The notes: generated by a model from the sequence alone, not told the origin. Positions 21,798 to 30,644 are shown, counted from the first letter of the stretch. The stretch is 64,000 nucleotides of DNA from an uncultured Dehalococcoidia bacterium (GCA_951813255.1 OX638353.1:2663501-2727500); one strand, 5' to 3'. A program made the numbers and translations.

Positions 21798-23052
21798 CTT
21801 TCGTCAGGCGGCCACAAGAGGTCCGCTTTCAGCAGTAATCGTATCCATCGTGCTGCTACTGGCCGCCTGTGGCAGTGACACACCGGGAGTGATGACTCCG
21901 GCCAGCTCATCCGCCGAGACACCCCAACAAGTCTTGGCGAGGGTGAAAGCCGATGTTGCCGAACTGCGCCGCCTACAGTTCCTTGAGCCGGTGGAGGCGG
22001 AGTACCTCTCCGCGCAGGAACTCAACGGGTACTTGTTTGGGATGATGGGAGAGGAGGAAAGGGGGGAGCTGCGCCAGTTGGACGAGTTCCTCTCCATCCT
22101 CGGTTTGATTGAGCCGGATGTGGACTTGGTAGAACTGTATCTTGCCTTGTTATCCGAGGGCGTGCTTGGAGCCTACGATACGGAGGACGGCAGGCTGGTA
22201 GTGAGGCTCGAAGGTGACACCATCGGCTCAGAACAGGAGCTTACCCTAGCCCACGAACTCACCCACGCCCTGCAACAACAGCACTTCGACATTGAATCCC
22301 TGCTGGAAGACGCTGCTGGCGACCTCGACCGGGGTCTGGCCGTGTCCGCCTTGGCGGAAGGGGATGCCACTCTTCTGGAGCTGCGGTACCTGCGGGCCAA
22401 CTCGCTGCCCTTGCCCGATGTGCCCGACACGCCCGTTTACGACAGCGCTCCCAAGATTATTCAAGAGCTTCTGCTATTTCCGTATGCAGCCGGTCTGCAA
22501 ATGCTGACCCTCGGTTTCGGCGAGGAAGATTGGTCCGGCATTAACGAGGCTTATCGGGATCCGCCACGTTCCACGGAACAGGTGATCCACCCTGCCAAGT
22601 ATCTGGAAGGCGAGGCCCCTTTGCTCGTGACCCTCCCCGACGCCGGGCCCACACTGGGGGAGAATTGGACGCCCATCTACTCCAGTGTCGGTGGTGAGTT
22701 CCTCATCCGGCACCATCTGGGCTCCCAGCTAGGCACCCGAGATGCATCAGAGGCCGCCGCTGGTTGGGGGGGTGACGCCTTCGTCTTGTACGGCGACGCT
22801 GGCGATGGACGCGTACTCCTCTGGGCCTTTCAATGGGACTCTACGAAAGACGCCGCCGAGTTCTTCGACGGTTATTCTGAACTAGCTGGGGAAGAAGGCG
22901 GATGGATTGACACAGCGGCCGGCGATGCTTTCCGTCGTTGGAATCGCCCGGGACGCTGCCTGCACCTGCACAGATCGGCGGATTCCGTGGCCCTCATCAT
23001 CGCCCCTTCAGAGGAATTGGTAGCCAAGCTGGCTCCCCTGCTCACCGAATAG
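21784..23052 (+). CDS. Lipoprotein zinc metalloprotease (HExxH)
   Basis: The 422-residue protein has a signal segment VSIVLLLAACG with lipobox cysteine C29, so it is probably an anchored extracytoplasmic lipoprotein. H157-E-L-T-H161 in LAHELTHALQQQHFD is an HExxH zinc site, and ALAEGDATLLE about 35 residues later offers the third ligand (Glu) expected in gluzincins. The rest is acidic, and the C-terminal half contains no other recognised domain. It probably cleaves or once cleaved peptides outside the membrane; the substrate is unknown. The start overlaps the DUF4389 gene. Confidence 0.75.
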   Translation: MAGPNFRQAATRGPLSAVIVSIVLLLAACGSDTPGVMTPASSSAETPQQVLARVKADVAELRRLQFLEPVEAEYLSAQELNGYLFGMMGEEERGELRQLDEFLSILGLIEPDVDLVELYLALLSEGVLGAYDTEDGRLVVRLEGDTIGSEQELTLAHELTHALQQQHFDIESLLEDAAGDLDRGLAVSALAEGDATLLELRYLRANSLPLPDVPDTPVYDSAPKIIQELLLFPYAAGLQMLTLGFGEEDWSGINEAYRDPPRSTEQVIHPAKYLEGEAPLLVTLPDAGPTLGENWTPIYSSVGGEFLIRHHLGSQLGTRDASEAAAGWGGDAFVLYGDAGDGRVLLWAFQWDSTKDAAEFFDGYSELAGEEGGWIDTAAGDAFRRWNRPGRCLHLHRSADSVALIIAPSEELVAKLAPLLTE

Positions 23053-23163
23053 AACACGTCGGTGGGAACACCCACTGCGTTAGGTTCCATTGTGAAGGAT
23101 GGGCAGCGGATGTTACACTGGACTCTGGAGCTCTTACGATCCGCCCCAGGATGAAAGGGGAGC

Positions 23164-24057
23164 TTGGAGCACCTCAGAATCCAGGAAATGCCTGGCGTGC
23201 CGACCCCGTTGCTGGTGACGGCCCTCGCCGGTTGGGCCGATGCAGGGGAGGCTGCCACAGCAGCCCTAAGTCGCTTGGCTAAACTGTTCGATGCCAAGAA
23301 GTTCGCTGACCTCGACCCGGAAGAGTTCTACGACTTCTCCCAGGTTCGTCCGTACACCAGTCTGAATCGGGACGGTCTGAGACGCATCCGTTGGCCTGCC
23401 AACGAGCTTTTCTACAGCCCCACCGCCATGTCTGGGGCCGGTGCCCTTCTCTTCTTGGGGGTGGAGCCCAGTCTCAAGTGGCGTACCTATGCCGAGTCCA
23501 TTATCGACTTGGGCCAGCGATGCGGCGTATCCAAGGTGGTGCACATCGGCGCCCTGCTGGATGCCGTTCCTCATACCCGTGAGATACTGCTAACCGGCTC
23601 TTCCAACAACAAGGACATGATAGAGACGCTCGAGGACCATGGTATAAGGCCTTCACGCTACCAAGGGCCCACGGGTATCACATCCGCCGTAATGGAGGCA
23701 TGCAGCAAGCGTGATATCTCCTTCACAACCCTGTGGGGCCACACCCCTCATTACCTGCACGCCGCTCCCAACTACACCGTAAGCCACGCCCTAGTTCGGG
23801 CGCTTTCCGGCCTGCTCACCGCTTCCATAGAGCTCAAAGAATTGGAAGAAGCCTCCGTGACTTACCACCATCAGGTGAGTTCCGCTGTCATAGAGGACTC
23901 CCAGCTATCGTCCTACATCGAGAAGCTGGAAGAAAAATACGATTCCGCAGAGTCGCGAGACTTCGAGATACCTCAGCCTGATGAGGTGGTGCGTGACCTT
24001 GAGGATTTCCTTAAGGAGCGTCAGCGCCGCTTCGGCGGGGGAACATCCGGCGACTGA
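23164..24057 (+). CDS. PAC2-family (proteasome-assembly-chaperone-like) protein
   Basis: The 297-residue protein matches the bacterial PAC2 family: LLVTALAGWADAGEAATAAL near the start, LDPEEFYDFSQVRP, LFLGVEPSLKWRTYAESII, VVHIGALLDAVPHTR and YQGPTGITSAVMEACSKRDI. The C-terminal coiled-coil region contains SSYIEKLEEKYDS. In actinobacteria related proteins occur with proteasome genes, but the biochemical role is uncertain. The TTG start (23164) is weakly supported; ATG 23188 would remove only eight residues. Confidence 0.8.
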   Translation: MEHLRIQEMPGVPTPLLVTALAGWADAGEAATAALSRLAKLFDAKKFADLDPEEFYDFSQVRPYTSLNRDGLRRIRWPANELFYSPTAMSGAGALLFLGVEPSLKWRTYAESIIDLGQRCGVSKVVHIGALLDAVPHTREILLTGSSNNKDMIETLEDHGIRPSRYQGPTGITSAVMEACSKRDISFTTLWGHTPHYLHAAPNYTVSHALVRALSGLLTASIELKELEEASVTYHHQVSSAVIEDSQLSSYIEKLEEKYDSAESRDFEIPQPDEVVRDLEDFLKERQRRFGGGTSGD

Positions 24058-24078
24058 AGTGCTCAGCTTGTGCGAAGT

Positions 24079-24942
24079 CTACCAGTCGGCAGCCGTGTCG
24101 ATGGTTAGAACTCTCTCCAAGCCTGCCAAGTCCCGTTCCACGCTGACCCTCGCGCCAGGGAAGAGGCTTCCCACTTCCACCTCTATTGGCGCCACCTGTT
24201 CAGGGTCAACCTCTAGAAGTATCGCACCATTTGGCTTTAGCTTGGTGGCAGCCTGCTGCAGGAGTCTCTTGATCAGGTCCAAGCCATCTGGGCCGCCGTC
24301 CAAGGCCTCGCGGGGCTCGAACTGGATTTCAGGCTGAAGCGTGTCGATCACCTCGCTACGGATGTATGGCAGGTTTGCCACGACTAGGTCCGCGGGCTGT
24401 GGTAGGGGTTCCAGCAGGTCGCCCTGTAACAATGTCACTCGATCGGCCACGTTGTGCCTCTGCACATTGACCTCCGCCACCCTCAGGGCCGTTTCGTACA
24501 GGTCAGTAGCCACAATGTGGGCCGCCGGAAGATGGATCGCAAGGCTTACAGCAATGGTCCCACACCCTGTGCCAGGATCGGCGATGACAAAACTGCCCTC
24601 TTCCATGCGCATCATGGACGCGAAGAGCGCCTGCTCCACCAGCCCCTCTGTCTCGGGTCGGGGAATCAGGACCCCCGGCGCCACCAGCAGGTCGACGCCG
24701 TAGAACTCCTTGTGCCCCATGATGTAGGCCAGAGGCTCCCGCTTCAGGCGCCTCTCCACCAACTCTCCCAGCACCTTCTCGGCCTCCTCCGGGACCTCCT
24801 CTTCAAAATACGCGTAAATGCGGTGTCGTGGCACCCGCATCACGTTCATGACCATCACCTCGGCCTCCAAGCGGGCATCGGGGATGTCCGCTGCGGCCAT
24901 GGGCGCTTCCAACTGCTGGATGACCTCTCGGAGTATGGTCAA
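24079..24942 (-). CDS. prmC: Release factor glutamine methyltransferase
   Basis: The 287-residue protein has the PrmC N-terminal helical domain (ARLEAEVMVMNVM), the conserved GHKEFYGVDLLVAPGVLIPR, PETEGLVEQA, SAM motif IADPGTGCGTIAVSLA, and VVANLPYIRS. NLPY stands where many PrmC proteins have NPPY, a substitution that keeps the Asn and Tyr. It methylates the GGQ glutamine of release factors. It is adjacent to prfA on the same strand, the classic pair. The TTG start has AAGGTGA upstream. Confidence 0.92.
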   Translation of the reverse strand: MTILREVIQQLEAPMAAADIPDARLEAEVMVMNVMRVPRHRIYAYFEEEVPEEAEKVLGELVERRLKREPLAYIMGHKEFYGVDLLVAPGVLIPRPETEGLVEQALFASMMRMEEGSFVIADPGTGCGTIAVSLAIHLPAAHIVATDLYETALRVAEVNVQRHNVADRVTLLQGDLLEPLPQPADLVVANLPYIRSEVIDTLQPEIQFEPREALDGGPDGLDLIKRLLQQAATKLKPNGAILLEVDPEQVAPIEVEVGSLFPGARVSVERDLAGLERVLTIDTAADW

Positions 24943-25080
24943 GTTGTCACCTTCCCCTGAATGGAGAGGGCTCTTGATCCGGTCCCTTGCGGAAACGGGT
25001 GAGGTTGGTCAGGTATCCGCTGCAGCGCCGTGCTGGACCCGTAGGTCGCTGCGTGGGCTCCAGAGTCAAACGAGGGGATG

Positions 25081-26175
25081 TCAGCACGCGTCCTCGGCTA
25101 GGCGCTGCACTCGCTCCGCTTGTTGGAGGGCTACTATGATGTCCGCCAACTCCCCGTCCAACACTCGTTGGATGCCGTGAAAATTTTGGCTGATGCGGTG
25201 GTCTGAGATGCGGTCTTGGGCCACATTGTAGGTACGAATTTTTTCCGAGCGATCCCCACTGCCAATCTGCGCCCGCCTAGCCTGAGAAATCTGGCCGTGC
25301 CGTTTGGTCTGCTCCGCCTCGTACAGTCTTGCGCGAAGAATGGCCATGGCCTTCTGCTTGTTCTTGAACTGGGAGCGCTCGTCCTGGCATATGGACACGG
25401 TGCCCGTCGGTATGTGCACCATGCGCACGGCTGTCGCTACCTTGTTGACGTTCTGGCCCCCGTGGCCCCCGGCATGGAAGATGTCGATCCGCAGTTCGTC
25501 CGGATTGATATGAACATCCACCTCGTCCACAACTGGCAGCACCGCGACTGTGGCGGTGGAGGTATGGGTGCGCCCCATGGCCTCGGTGACCGGCACACGT
25601 TGCACCCGGTGCACCCCACGCTCGAACTTCATCAGGCTGAAGACGTTCTTGCCACTCACCTCAAAGACGATTTCCTTGAACCCGCCCAAGTCCGAGTGGC
25701 TCGTGTCCAACACCTCCACTTCCCAACGGCGCAGGGCGGCGTAGCGTGTGTACATGCGGAACAGGTCCGCAGCGAAAATCGCCGCCTCACGCCCGCCGGC
25801 CCCAGCCCGGACCTCCACGATTACGTCACGGGAGTCATTGGGGTCTTGGGGCAGCAGGGCCACTTCCATGTCGCCCCGCAGTTTCAGCAGCCGATCGTCC
25901 AAGTCGTCTATCTCGTCTTGGGCGAGGGCTATCATGGCTGGGTCACCGCCCTCATCCAGAATGCTTTGGGCATCCTGCCTCTGTCCGCCCAGTTTCCGCC
26001 ATTGCCGGAACAAGCCGACGGTGTCTTCAAGGTTCGAACGCTCTTTGGCCAGCTCCTGCACCTTCTCATGGTCGTTGGCCACATCGGGGTGGGCCATCAA
26101 CTCTTCCAGCTCGTGGAAGCGCGTCTCCGCACTCCTAAGCTTGCCCTCAATACTGCCAAGATGTGATGCAGTCAC
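25081..26175 (-). CDS. prfA: Peptide chain release factor 1
   Basis: The 364-residue protein has the peptidyl-hydrolysis motif HAGGHGGQNVNK and the RF1-type recognition segment RVPVTEAMGRTHTS, where P-V-T stands at the tripeptide position. RF1 ends translation at UAA and UAG. GTG is the start; the ribosome-binding site is weak. Nothing else is evident in the 138-base gap before prmC. Confidence 0.95.
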   Translation of the reverse strand: MTASHLGSIEGKLRSAETRFHELEELMAHPDVANDHEKVQELAKERSNLEDTVGLFRQWRKLGGQRQDAQSILDEGGDPAMIALAQDEIDDLDDRLLKLRGDMEVALLPQDPNDSRDVIVEVRAGAGGREAAIFAADLFRMYTRYAALRRWEVEVLDTSHSDLGGFKEIVFEVSGKNVFSLMKFERGVHRVQRVPVTEAMGRTHTSTATVAVLPVVDEVDVHINPDELRIDIFHAGGHGGQNVNKVATAVRMVHIPTGTVSICQDERSQFKNKQKAMAILRARLYEAEQTKRHGQISQARRAQIGSGDRSEKIRTYNVAQDRISDHRISQNFHGIQRVLDGELADIIVALQQAERVQRLAEDAC

Positions 26176-26272
26176 TAAGCCCCATGCCTATCATTAAGTT
26201 TCGTAACAAGTTTAGCGTAGCGCTTGGGGCCTCACAAGGGATTTGCCGTTTCTGGGCCATTTCCAAGGGAAC

Positions 26273-26301
26273 TTGACAGCTTTTTCGCCCTCGCGTACGC
26301 T
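26273..26301 (+). promoter_or_regulatory. Probable promoter of the EthD/desulforedoxin-like genes
   Basis: TTGACA at 26273-26278 and TACGCT at 26296-26301 are separated by 17 bases. The first gene downstream starts at 26407. Confidence 0.5.
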
Positions 26302-26406
26302 GCCATGCGTCCCGCAGATAGCTGTTCGGGTTTCCATTGACCGTCAGCGCAGGGCCGTTCGGCGCGCGAACCCTGCTACGAGGGACCACACCTGCAGGAG
26401 GACGAC

Positions 26407-26721
26407 ATGATAAGGGTATCCGTCTTTTACCCGAACGTCGAAGGCGGCAAGTTCGATTTAGACTACTACATCAACAAGCACATCCCAATGGCCAGCGAGG
26501 CACTCAGGCCCTACGGCTTGGGAACGGTGGAGGTTGATAAGGGCATCTCCGATACCGACCCCAATGCACCACCACGCTATGTGGTCATGGCCCACCTGAC
26601 CTTCGATACCGTGGATGGCGTGCACGAGGGTTTCAAGGCCACCGGCCGCCAAGTCATGGGCGACATCCCCAACTTTACCGACATCAAGCCCGAGTTCCAA
26701 ATCAGCGAGATACAGAGCTAG
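26407..26721 (+). CDS. EthD-family protein
   Basis: The 104-residue protein starts MIRVSVFYPNVEGGKFDLDY followed by YINKHIPMASEAL, the characteristic N-terminus of EthD-like dimeric ferredoxin-fold proteins. EthD was first described in ethyl-tert-butyl-ether degradation; many members have no known role. GGAGGACGAC precedes the ATG. Two tiny CxxC proteins follow on the same strand, the first after only 11 bases. Confidence 0.8.
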   Translation: MIRVSVFYPNVEGGKFDLDYYINKHIPMASEALRPYGLGTVEVDKGISDTDPNAPPRYVVMAHLTFDTVDGVHEGFKATGRQVMGDIPNFTDIKPEFQISEIQS

Positions 26722-26732
26722 GGAGGCCTGCT

Positions 26733-26849
26733 TTGGCAAATCAGACAGGGAAGCGGTACGTCTGTCGTCAGTGCGGGGCCGAGTTCATCGTCACCAAGGG
26801 TGGTGACGGCGAACTGACCTGTTGTCAGAAATCTCTAGAACTCAAGTAG
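26733..26849 (+). CDS. Desulforedoxin-like metal-binding mini-protein (38 aa)
   Basis: A 38-residue product from TTG 26733 with GGGAGG 6 bases upstream. It carries C-R-Q-C near the start and C-C near the end (RYVCRQCGAEFIVTKGG, LTCCQKS). The CxxC...CC spacing is that of desulforedoxin and the N-terminal domain of desulfoferrodoxin, which bind one Fe(Cys)4. A redox or metal-storage role is inferred. It is paralogous to the next gene. Confidence 0.75.
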   Translation: MANQTGKRYVCRQCGAEFIVTKGGDGELTCCQKSLELK

Positions 26850-26902
26850 CAGTCTCGTCTTTTGAAATTCTATTCGTGTAACGTTTCTTGAGGTGACCTG
26901 AG

Positions 26903-27046
26903 GTGGCGAACCAGCTGGGCAAGCGATATACCTGTGCCAAGTGCGGCACCAGCATACTGTGTACCAAGACTGGCGAAGGTGCGGTGATGTGCTGTGGTGA
27001 GGAGATGAAGTTGCAGCAGCCCCGCCAGCTCCCCTCCTCCGACTGA
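26903..27046 (+). CDS. Desulforedoxin-like metal-binding mini-protein (47 aa)
   Basis: A 47-residue product from GTG 26903 with AGGTGA upstream. KRYTCAKCGTSILCTKTGEG and VMCCGEEMKL match desulforedoxin closely, including the C-C-G-E-x-M end. An extra Cys is present (ILC). MANQxGKRY is shared with the 38-residue gene just upstream, so the two arose by tandem duplication. Confidence 0.8.
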   Translation: MANQLGKRYTCAKCGTSILCTKTGEGAVMCCGEEMKLQQPRQLPSSD

Positions 27047-27116
27047 AAACCTCACTGCACCGCCATCCTCACTACCGAAGAGCTCCCGCCGTATTCAATC
27101 CTGGCAGGACCACATG

Positions 27117-27159
27117 TAGCGCCGCGCCGACCCCTCTGCGGGGGCGGCCGCGGGCGCTA
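27117..27159. other. Long GC-rich hairpin between convergent genes
   Basis: TAGCGCC...GGGCGCTA forms the base of a nested stem that continues through CCG/CGG and CCCC/GGGG to a TCTG loop. An outer pair AGCTCCCG (27081-27088) and CGGGAGCT (27171-27178) encloses it. It lies between the mini-protein gene and lexA and has no T-tract on either side, so it could be a two-way transcription stop or a structured RNA. Confidence 0.5.
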
Positions 27160-27177
27160 TCTAGTAAGGCCGGGAGC

Positions 27178-27822
27178 TTAGTTCATTATCCGTATTACCC
27201 CAACAACCCTGCCCAGGATTTCTACGTTGTCGGCGGGGTAAAAGAAGGGATCCATCTGACTGTTGGCGGGTTGCAGGCGAACCTGCTGGCCCTCGTGGTA
27301 GAAGTGTTTCAGCGTCGCCTCTTCCTCGTCCCGTAACCACGCTGCTACCATCGTCCCGTTCCCAGCCATGGAGACCTTCTCCAGCACCACGATATCGCCG
27401 TCAGTGACGAAGGCATCCATCATTGACATGCCTCGCACCTTGAGGGCGTAGTGGTCGCCCGTTACGGGTGCCATCTCCGGCGGCACCGTCACCACGCCGA
27501 GACTTTCGGACCTATTGTCGGACAAAGCCGGACGAGGCTGTCCCGCAGCGATATGTGCAACGATGGGGACAGTTATAGCGTCTGGCTCGCTATAGGTCTT
27601 TAGCCCCACCAACTCAATGCCCCGGGCTACATCCGGTCGGCGGTTCAGGTAGCCGTCCCGCTGCAACAGCCTCAAGTTATAGTCTACGACCGAAGTGGAA
27701 CTGATTTCACAGGCCGTCTGTATGTCCCGTACCGTGGGTGGGAGTCCGTTTTCCAAGATAAACTGGCGTATGAACTCCAGCATCCGCTCTTGCCTTGCTG
27801 ATAGGCCTCTTCGCGCTTTCAT
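27178..27822 (-). CDS. lexA: LexA repressor
   Basis: This 214-residue protein has an N-terminal winged helix (LSARQERMLEFIRQFILENG, then PTVRDIQTACEISSTSVVDY) and a C-terminal S24 peptidase domain. The self-cleavage site A93-G94 (HIAAGQP), nucleophile S133 (RGMSMMD) and K172 (ATLKHFY) are present. LexA represses the SOS regulon and cleaves itself when RecA is activated. It has its own promoter at 27858-27886, with two palindromes just upstream that may be LexA sites. Confidence 0.95.
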   Translation of the reverse strand: MKARRGLSARQERMLEFIRQFILENGLPPTVRDIQTACEISSTSVVDYNLRLLQRDGYLNRRPDVARGIELVGLKTYSEPDAITVPIVAHIAAGQPRPALSDNRSESLGVVTVPPEMAPVTGDHYALKVRGMSMMDAFVTDGDIVVLEKVSMAGNGTMVAAWLRDEEEATLKHFYHEGQQVRLQPANSQMDPFFYPADNVEILGRVVGVIRIMN

Positions 27823-27857
27823 AACCGCCCCTCCCCTTGTTCTGATGTTGGGTCAAC

Positions 27858-27886
27858 TGTACACGACGGCCAAAGGAGGGTGTCAA
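27858..27886 (-). promoter_or_regulatory. Probable lexA promoter
   Basis: Reverse-strand TTGACA (27886-27881) and TGTACA (27863-27858) are separated by 17 bases; the start codon is 36 bases beyond the -10 hexamer. Confidence 0.6.
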
Positions 27887-27903
27887 CGAAGAAATGTCAC
27901 GGT

Positions 27904-27936
27904 TAGAACATGTTCAGAAGGCTAGAACATGTTCAA
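27904..27936. promoter_or_regulatory. Two direct copies of the palindrome TAGAACATGTTCA
   Basis: GAACATGTTC occurs at 27906-27915 and 27925-27934, each flanked by TA and CA, with a 19-base period (about two helical turns). The copies lie just upstream of the lexA -35 hexamer, and the second overlaps the rpsT stop codon. Perfect palindromes beside lexA suggest an operator, possibly for LexA itself. Confidence 0.55.
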
Positions 27937-28193
27937 GAGGCGTTGTGAGCGGCGTTCACCTTGGCCATCAGCCGGGACTTGCGCCTGTCGGCATTGTTGC
28001 GATGTAGTACGCCTTTTCGCACTGCCCGGTCCAAGGCCCGGAGGGCTTGGCGAATAGCGGGTTCGGCTTCTTCTGGCCCAACGTCTCGAAGGGAAGTGGT
28101 GGCGCTGGCCACAATGGTGCGGGTGGCCCTGCGGGTCTGACGATTTCTCACTCGGCGTCGCTCTGACGTGCGCGCCGACCTTTCACTGGGCAA
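27933..28193 (-). CDS. rpsT: 30S ribosomal protein S20
   Basis: The 86-residue basic helical protein contains SERRRVRNRQTRRATRTIV, AIRQALRALDRAVRKGVLHR and NNADRRKSRLMAKVNA, matching S20 (the last segment is the family signature). It binds 16S rRNA. It sits between relA and lexA on the same strand. Confidence 0.92.
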   Translation of the reverse strand: MPSERSARTSERRRVRNRQTRRATRTIVASATTSLRDVGPEEAEPAIRQALRALDRAVRKGVLHRNNADRRKSRLMAKVNAAHNAS

Positions 28194-28235
28194 TTAGAAC
28201 CTCCCAATTCTTATGACCAATAATTTTTTGGCCGT

Positions 28236-30497
28236 TCAACTCGTGGCAGTAACTTTATCATTTATTGGGGTCTTCTTGTCGGTGGCAGGGCTCTTCGCCT
28301 TCTCACCAACATGCGTCTCCCCACCGTTGTCGCGCACCGCCCGGATCACGCCCCTGACCCCTTCCAGTTTGGAGAAGAGGCGGCTGAGCTGGTCGGTGCC
28401 GGTGACGTACACCGTGAGGGAAAGGGTGCACGTGCCGTCCTTCTGCTCCGTTGTGATCACTGCGGCGATGTTGACACCTTCCGCCGACACGCGAGTGGTA
28501 ACGTCGCTCAACAGACCGACCCGATCCCAAGCGAGGATACCTACCCTCACAGGGTAGAGTTGCCTGCTGTGGCCCCACTGCACTTCCACCAGTCTCTCGG
28601 GCTCATCCTCGTTCTTGAGGTTGGGGCATCCCGTCTTGTGTACCGTAACGCCAGTAGTTCTTGTGACGAACCCCACGATCTCATCGCCGGGCAGAGGGTT
28701 GCAGCAGCGTCCGATGCGCGTCAGCAGGTCCCCCACACCCAACACCTGGATGCCCGAGGTCGGGCTGGTGATGGGCACTTCAGCCGGTTGCGGGCCTTCA
28801 CCTGGCCGTGGGCCTGTCTGCAGGGATGTGAGCCGCCCGAACACCTGGCTCTCGGCGATGATGCCGGACCCCAAGGCTGCCAGGAACTCATCCAAGTTGC
28901 CGTAGCCAAAGACGTGGGCTACTTCGCCCTCTTCCATGGAGATACCGAGGCGCTTCAGTTCGCGGCGCAGCAATTCCCGGCCACGCTGCATGTTGCTGCC
29001 CCGTTGCTGGCGCCGGAACCATTGACGCACTTCCTGCCGTGCGGAGGCGGACTTCAGCAGCCCTAGGTTGGTGTTTAGCCAGTCCAGCCGTGGGCCCCGG
29101 GCCACCTTTGTGCTGACTACTTCGACGGTATCGCCGCTTTTCAACTGGTAGTCCAAGGACACCAGCCTGCCGTTGACCTTGGCACCCACACAGCGATGGC
29201 CCAGTTCCGTATGAATCTTGTAGGCGAAATCCAGCGGGGTGGAGCCCGTGGGCAACTCGAGTATGTCTCCCTTGGGTGTATAAACAAAGACTTGGTCGGG
29301 GAAGAGGTCAGTCTTGACCGTTTCCAGGAACTCGTCGGTGGCGGTGACCTCCCGCTGCCATTCAAGCAGTTGACGGAGCCAAGCCATTTTCTCCTCGAAG
29401 CGCATGTCCGAGGAGTTGCCGTCCTTGTAGCGGTAGTGGGCTGCCACACCGTACTCCGCCACTTGGTGCATCTCATGAGTCCGTATCTGCACCTCTAGGG
29501 GCACTCCGCCTTCACACCTCACCGTGGTGTGCAGGGACTGGTACATGTTGTCCTTGTGGTTGGCGATGTAATCGTCGAACTGCCCTGGTATGGGGCGCCA
29601 CAGATTGTGGACTGTCCCCAAGGCGTTGTAGCAGTCGGTCTTGCTGTCCACGAGCACACGCAGGGCGTACAGGTCGTAGATGTCGGTGCTGGCCTTCTGC
29701 TGTGCTTCATACTTGTCGATTTTGCAGGCAATGCTGTAGATGTGTTTGGGACGGCCGGTTACCTGGGCCTTGATGTTGGACCGCTCCAACTCTGTGGCCA
29801 ACGCCTCCGCCACACCTTCCACATACTCTTCCCGCTCCGTGCGCTTGGTAGCGAGCATCGCCGAAATCTGGTGGTATTTCTCCGGCTCCAAGTGGCGGTA
29901 GGCTAGGTCTTCCAAGCGCCACTTCATGTCCCATATACCCAGGCGATGGGCGAGAGGGCCGTAGATGTCCAGCGTCTCCTGGGCGATGGCTTTCTGCCGC
30001 TCCGGCGACAGAGCAGGCAAGGTCTGCATGTTGTGCAGCCGGTCTGCCAGCTTGATGAGAACCACGCGGACATCGTTGGCCATAGCCACCAGCATCTTGC
30101 GCAGGCTCTCGTCGTTCAGCCGGTCCTCGGAGTAGGTGCGGCCCAGCTTTTCGTAGTCCATCCGCGTGAGCTTGGTGACCGAGTCCACCAAGCGGGCCAC
30201 CTCACCGCCAAAGGCCTTCTCCAAGTCCTGGTAGGTGATCCCGCAGTCCTCCATCACGTCGTGGAGGAGGGCGGCGCAGAGAGTATCGGCGTCCAGACGC
30301 AGGTCGGCCAGCACCAGTGCCGTATTCAGGGGGTGCTGCACATAGGGCTCGCCCGAGCGCCGCGTCTGCCCCTCGTGGCACTGGCTGGCATAGGCGTAGG
30401 CGGCCTCAATTCGCAACACCTGCTCTTCCGGCAGGTACTGCTGAAGCCGTGAGACGAGCTCTTCAGGCGCCTGGTCCACGCCTACAGTTGTAGCCAT
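28236..30497 (-). CDS. relA: Bifunctional (p)ppGpp synthetase/hydrolase (Rel/SpoT)
   Basis: From ATG 30497 the protein has 753 residues. The HD hydrolase domain is intact (LLHDVMEDCGITYQDLEKAF, LADRLHNMQTL), followed by the synthetase domain (LVDSKTDCYNALGTVHNLW, YQSLHTTVRCEGG, EVQIRTHEMH), the TGS domain (VFVYTPKGDILELPTGSTPL), a linker with the RCCNPLPGDEIVG motif, and a C-terminal ACT domain (ITTEQKDGTCTLSLTVYVT). It makes and degrades the stringent-response alarmone. The ATG is preferred over upstream codons because a TATCAT lies 7 bases before it, suggesting a leaderless transcript. Confidence 0.95.
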   Translation of the reverse strand: MATTVGVDQAPEELVSRLQQYLPEEQVLRIEAAYAYASQCHEGQTRRSGEPYVQHPLNTALVLADLRLDADTLCAALLHDVMEDCGITYQDLEKAFGGEVARLVDSVTKLTRMDYEKLGRTYSEDRLNDESLRKMLVAMANDVRVVLIKLADRLHNMQTLPALSPERQKAIAQETLDIYGPLAHRLGIWDMKWRLEDLAYRHLEPEKYHQISAMLATKRTEREEYVEGVAEALATELERSNIKAQVTGRPKHIYSIACKIDKYEAQQKASTDIYDLYALRVLVDSKTDCYNALGTVHNLWRPIPGQFDDYIANHKDNMYQSLHTTVRCEGGVPLEVQIRTHEMHQVAEYGVAAHYRYKDGNSSDMRFEEKMAWLRQLLEWQREVTATDEFLETVKTDLFPDQVFVYTPKGDILELPTGSTPLDFAYKIHTELGHRCVGAKVNGRLVSLDYQLKSGDTVEVVSTKVARGPRLDWLNTNLGLLKSASARQEVRQWFRRQQRGSNMQRGRELLRRELKRLGISMEEGEVAHVFGYGNLDEFLAALGSGIIAESQVFGRLTSLQTGPRPGEGPQPAEVPITSPTSGIQVLGVGDLLTRIGRCCNPLPGDEIVGFVTRTTGVTVHKTGCPNLKNEDEPERLVEVQWGHSRQLYPVRVGILAWDRVGLLSDVTTRVSAEGVNIAAVITTEQKDGTCTLSLTVYVTGTDQLSRLFSKLEGVRGVIRAVRDNGGETHVGEKAKSPATDKKTPINDKVTATS

Positions 30498-30504
30498 CGC
30501 GCGT

Positions 30505-30510
30505 ATGATA
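30505..30510 (-). promoter_or_regulatory. -10 element directly before relA
   Basis: Reverse-strand TATCAT ends 7 bases before the ATG at 30497, so the RNA would begin at or next to the start codon. No -35 element is clear. Confidence 0.4.
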
Positions 30511-30644
30511 GGGCCGCATGTTGCGTAAAGTCTATAGAGATAGCAGAGCCTTTCGATTGTCATGCCTGGGAGCTGCGTGAGCCGTGGCCCGGTGGGCGGC
30601 CTCCTCCTGACAGGGATGGAGGTAGTACCGAGTTCCGGTCTCTT

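Noticed and set aside
25216-26166. A 316-residue forward frame opposite prfA
   Set aside because: Antisense shadow of prfA, which is complete and motif-supported.
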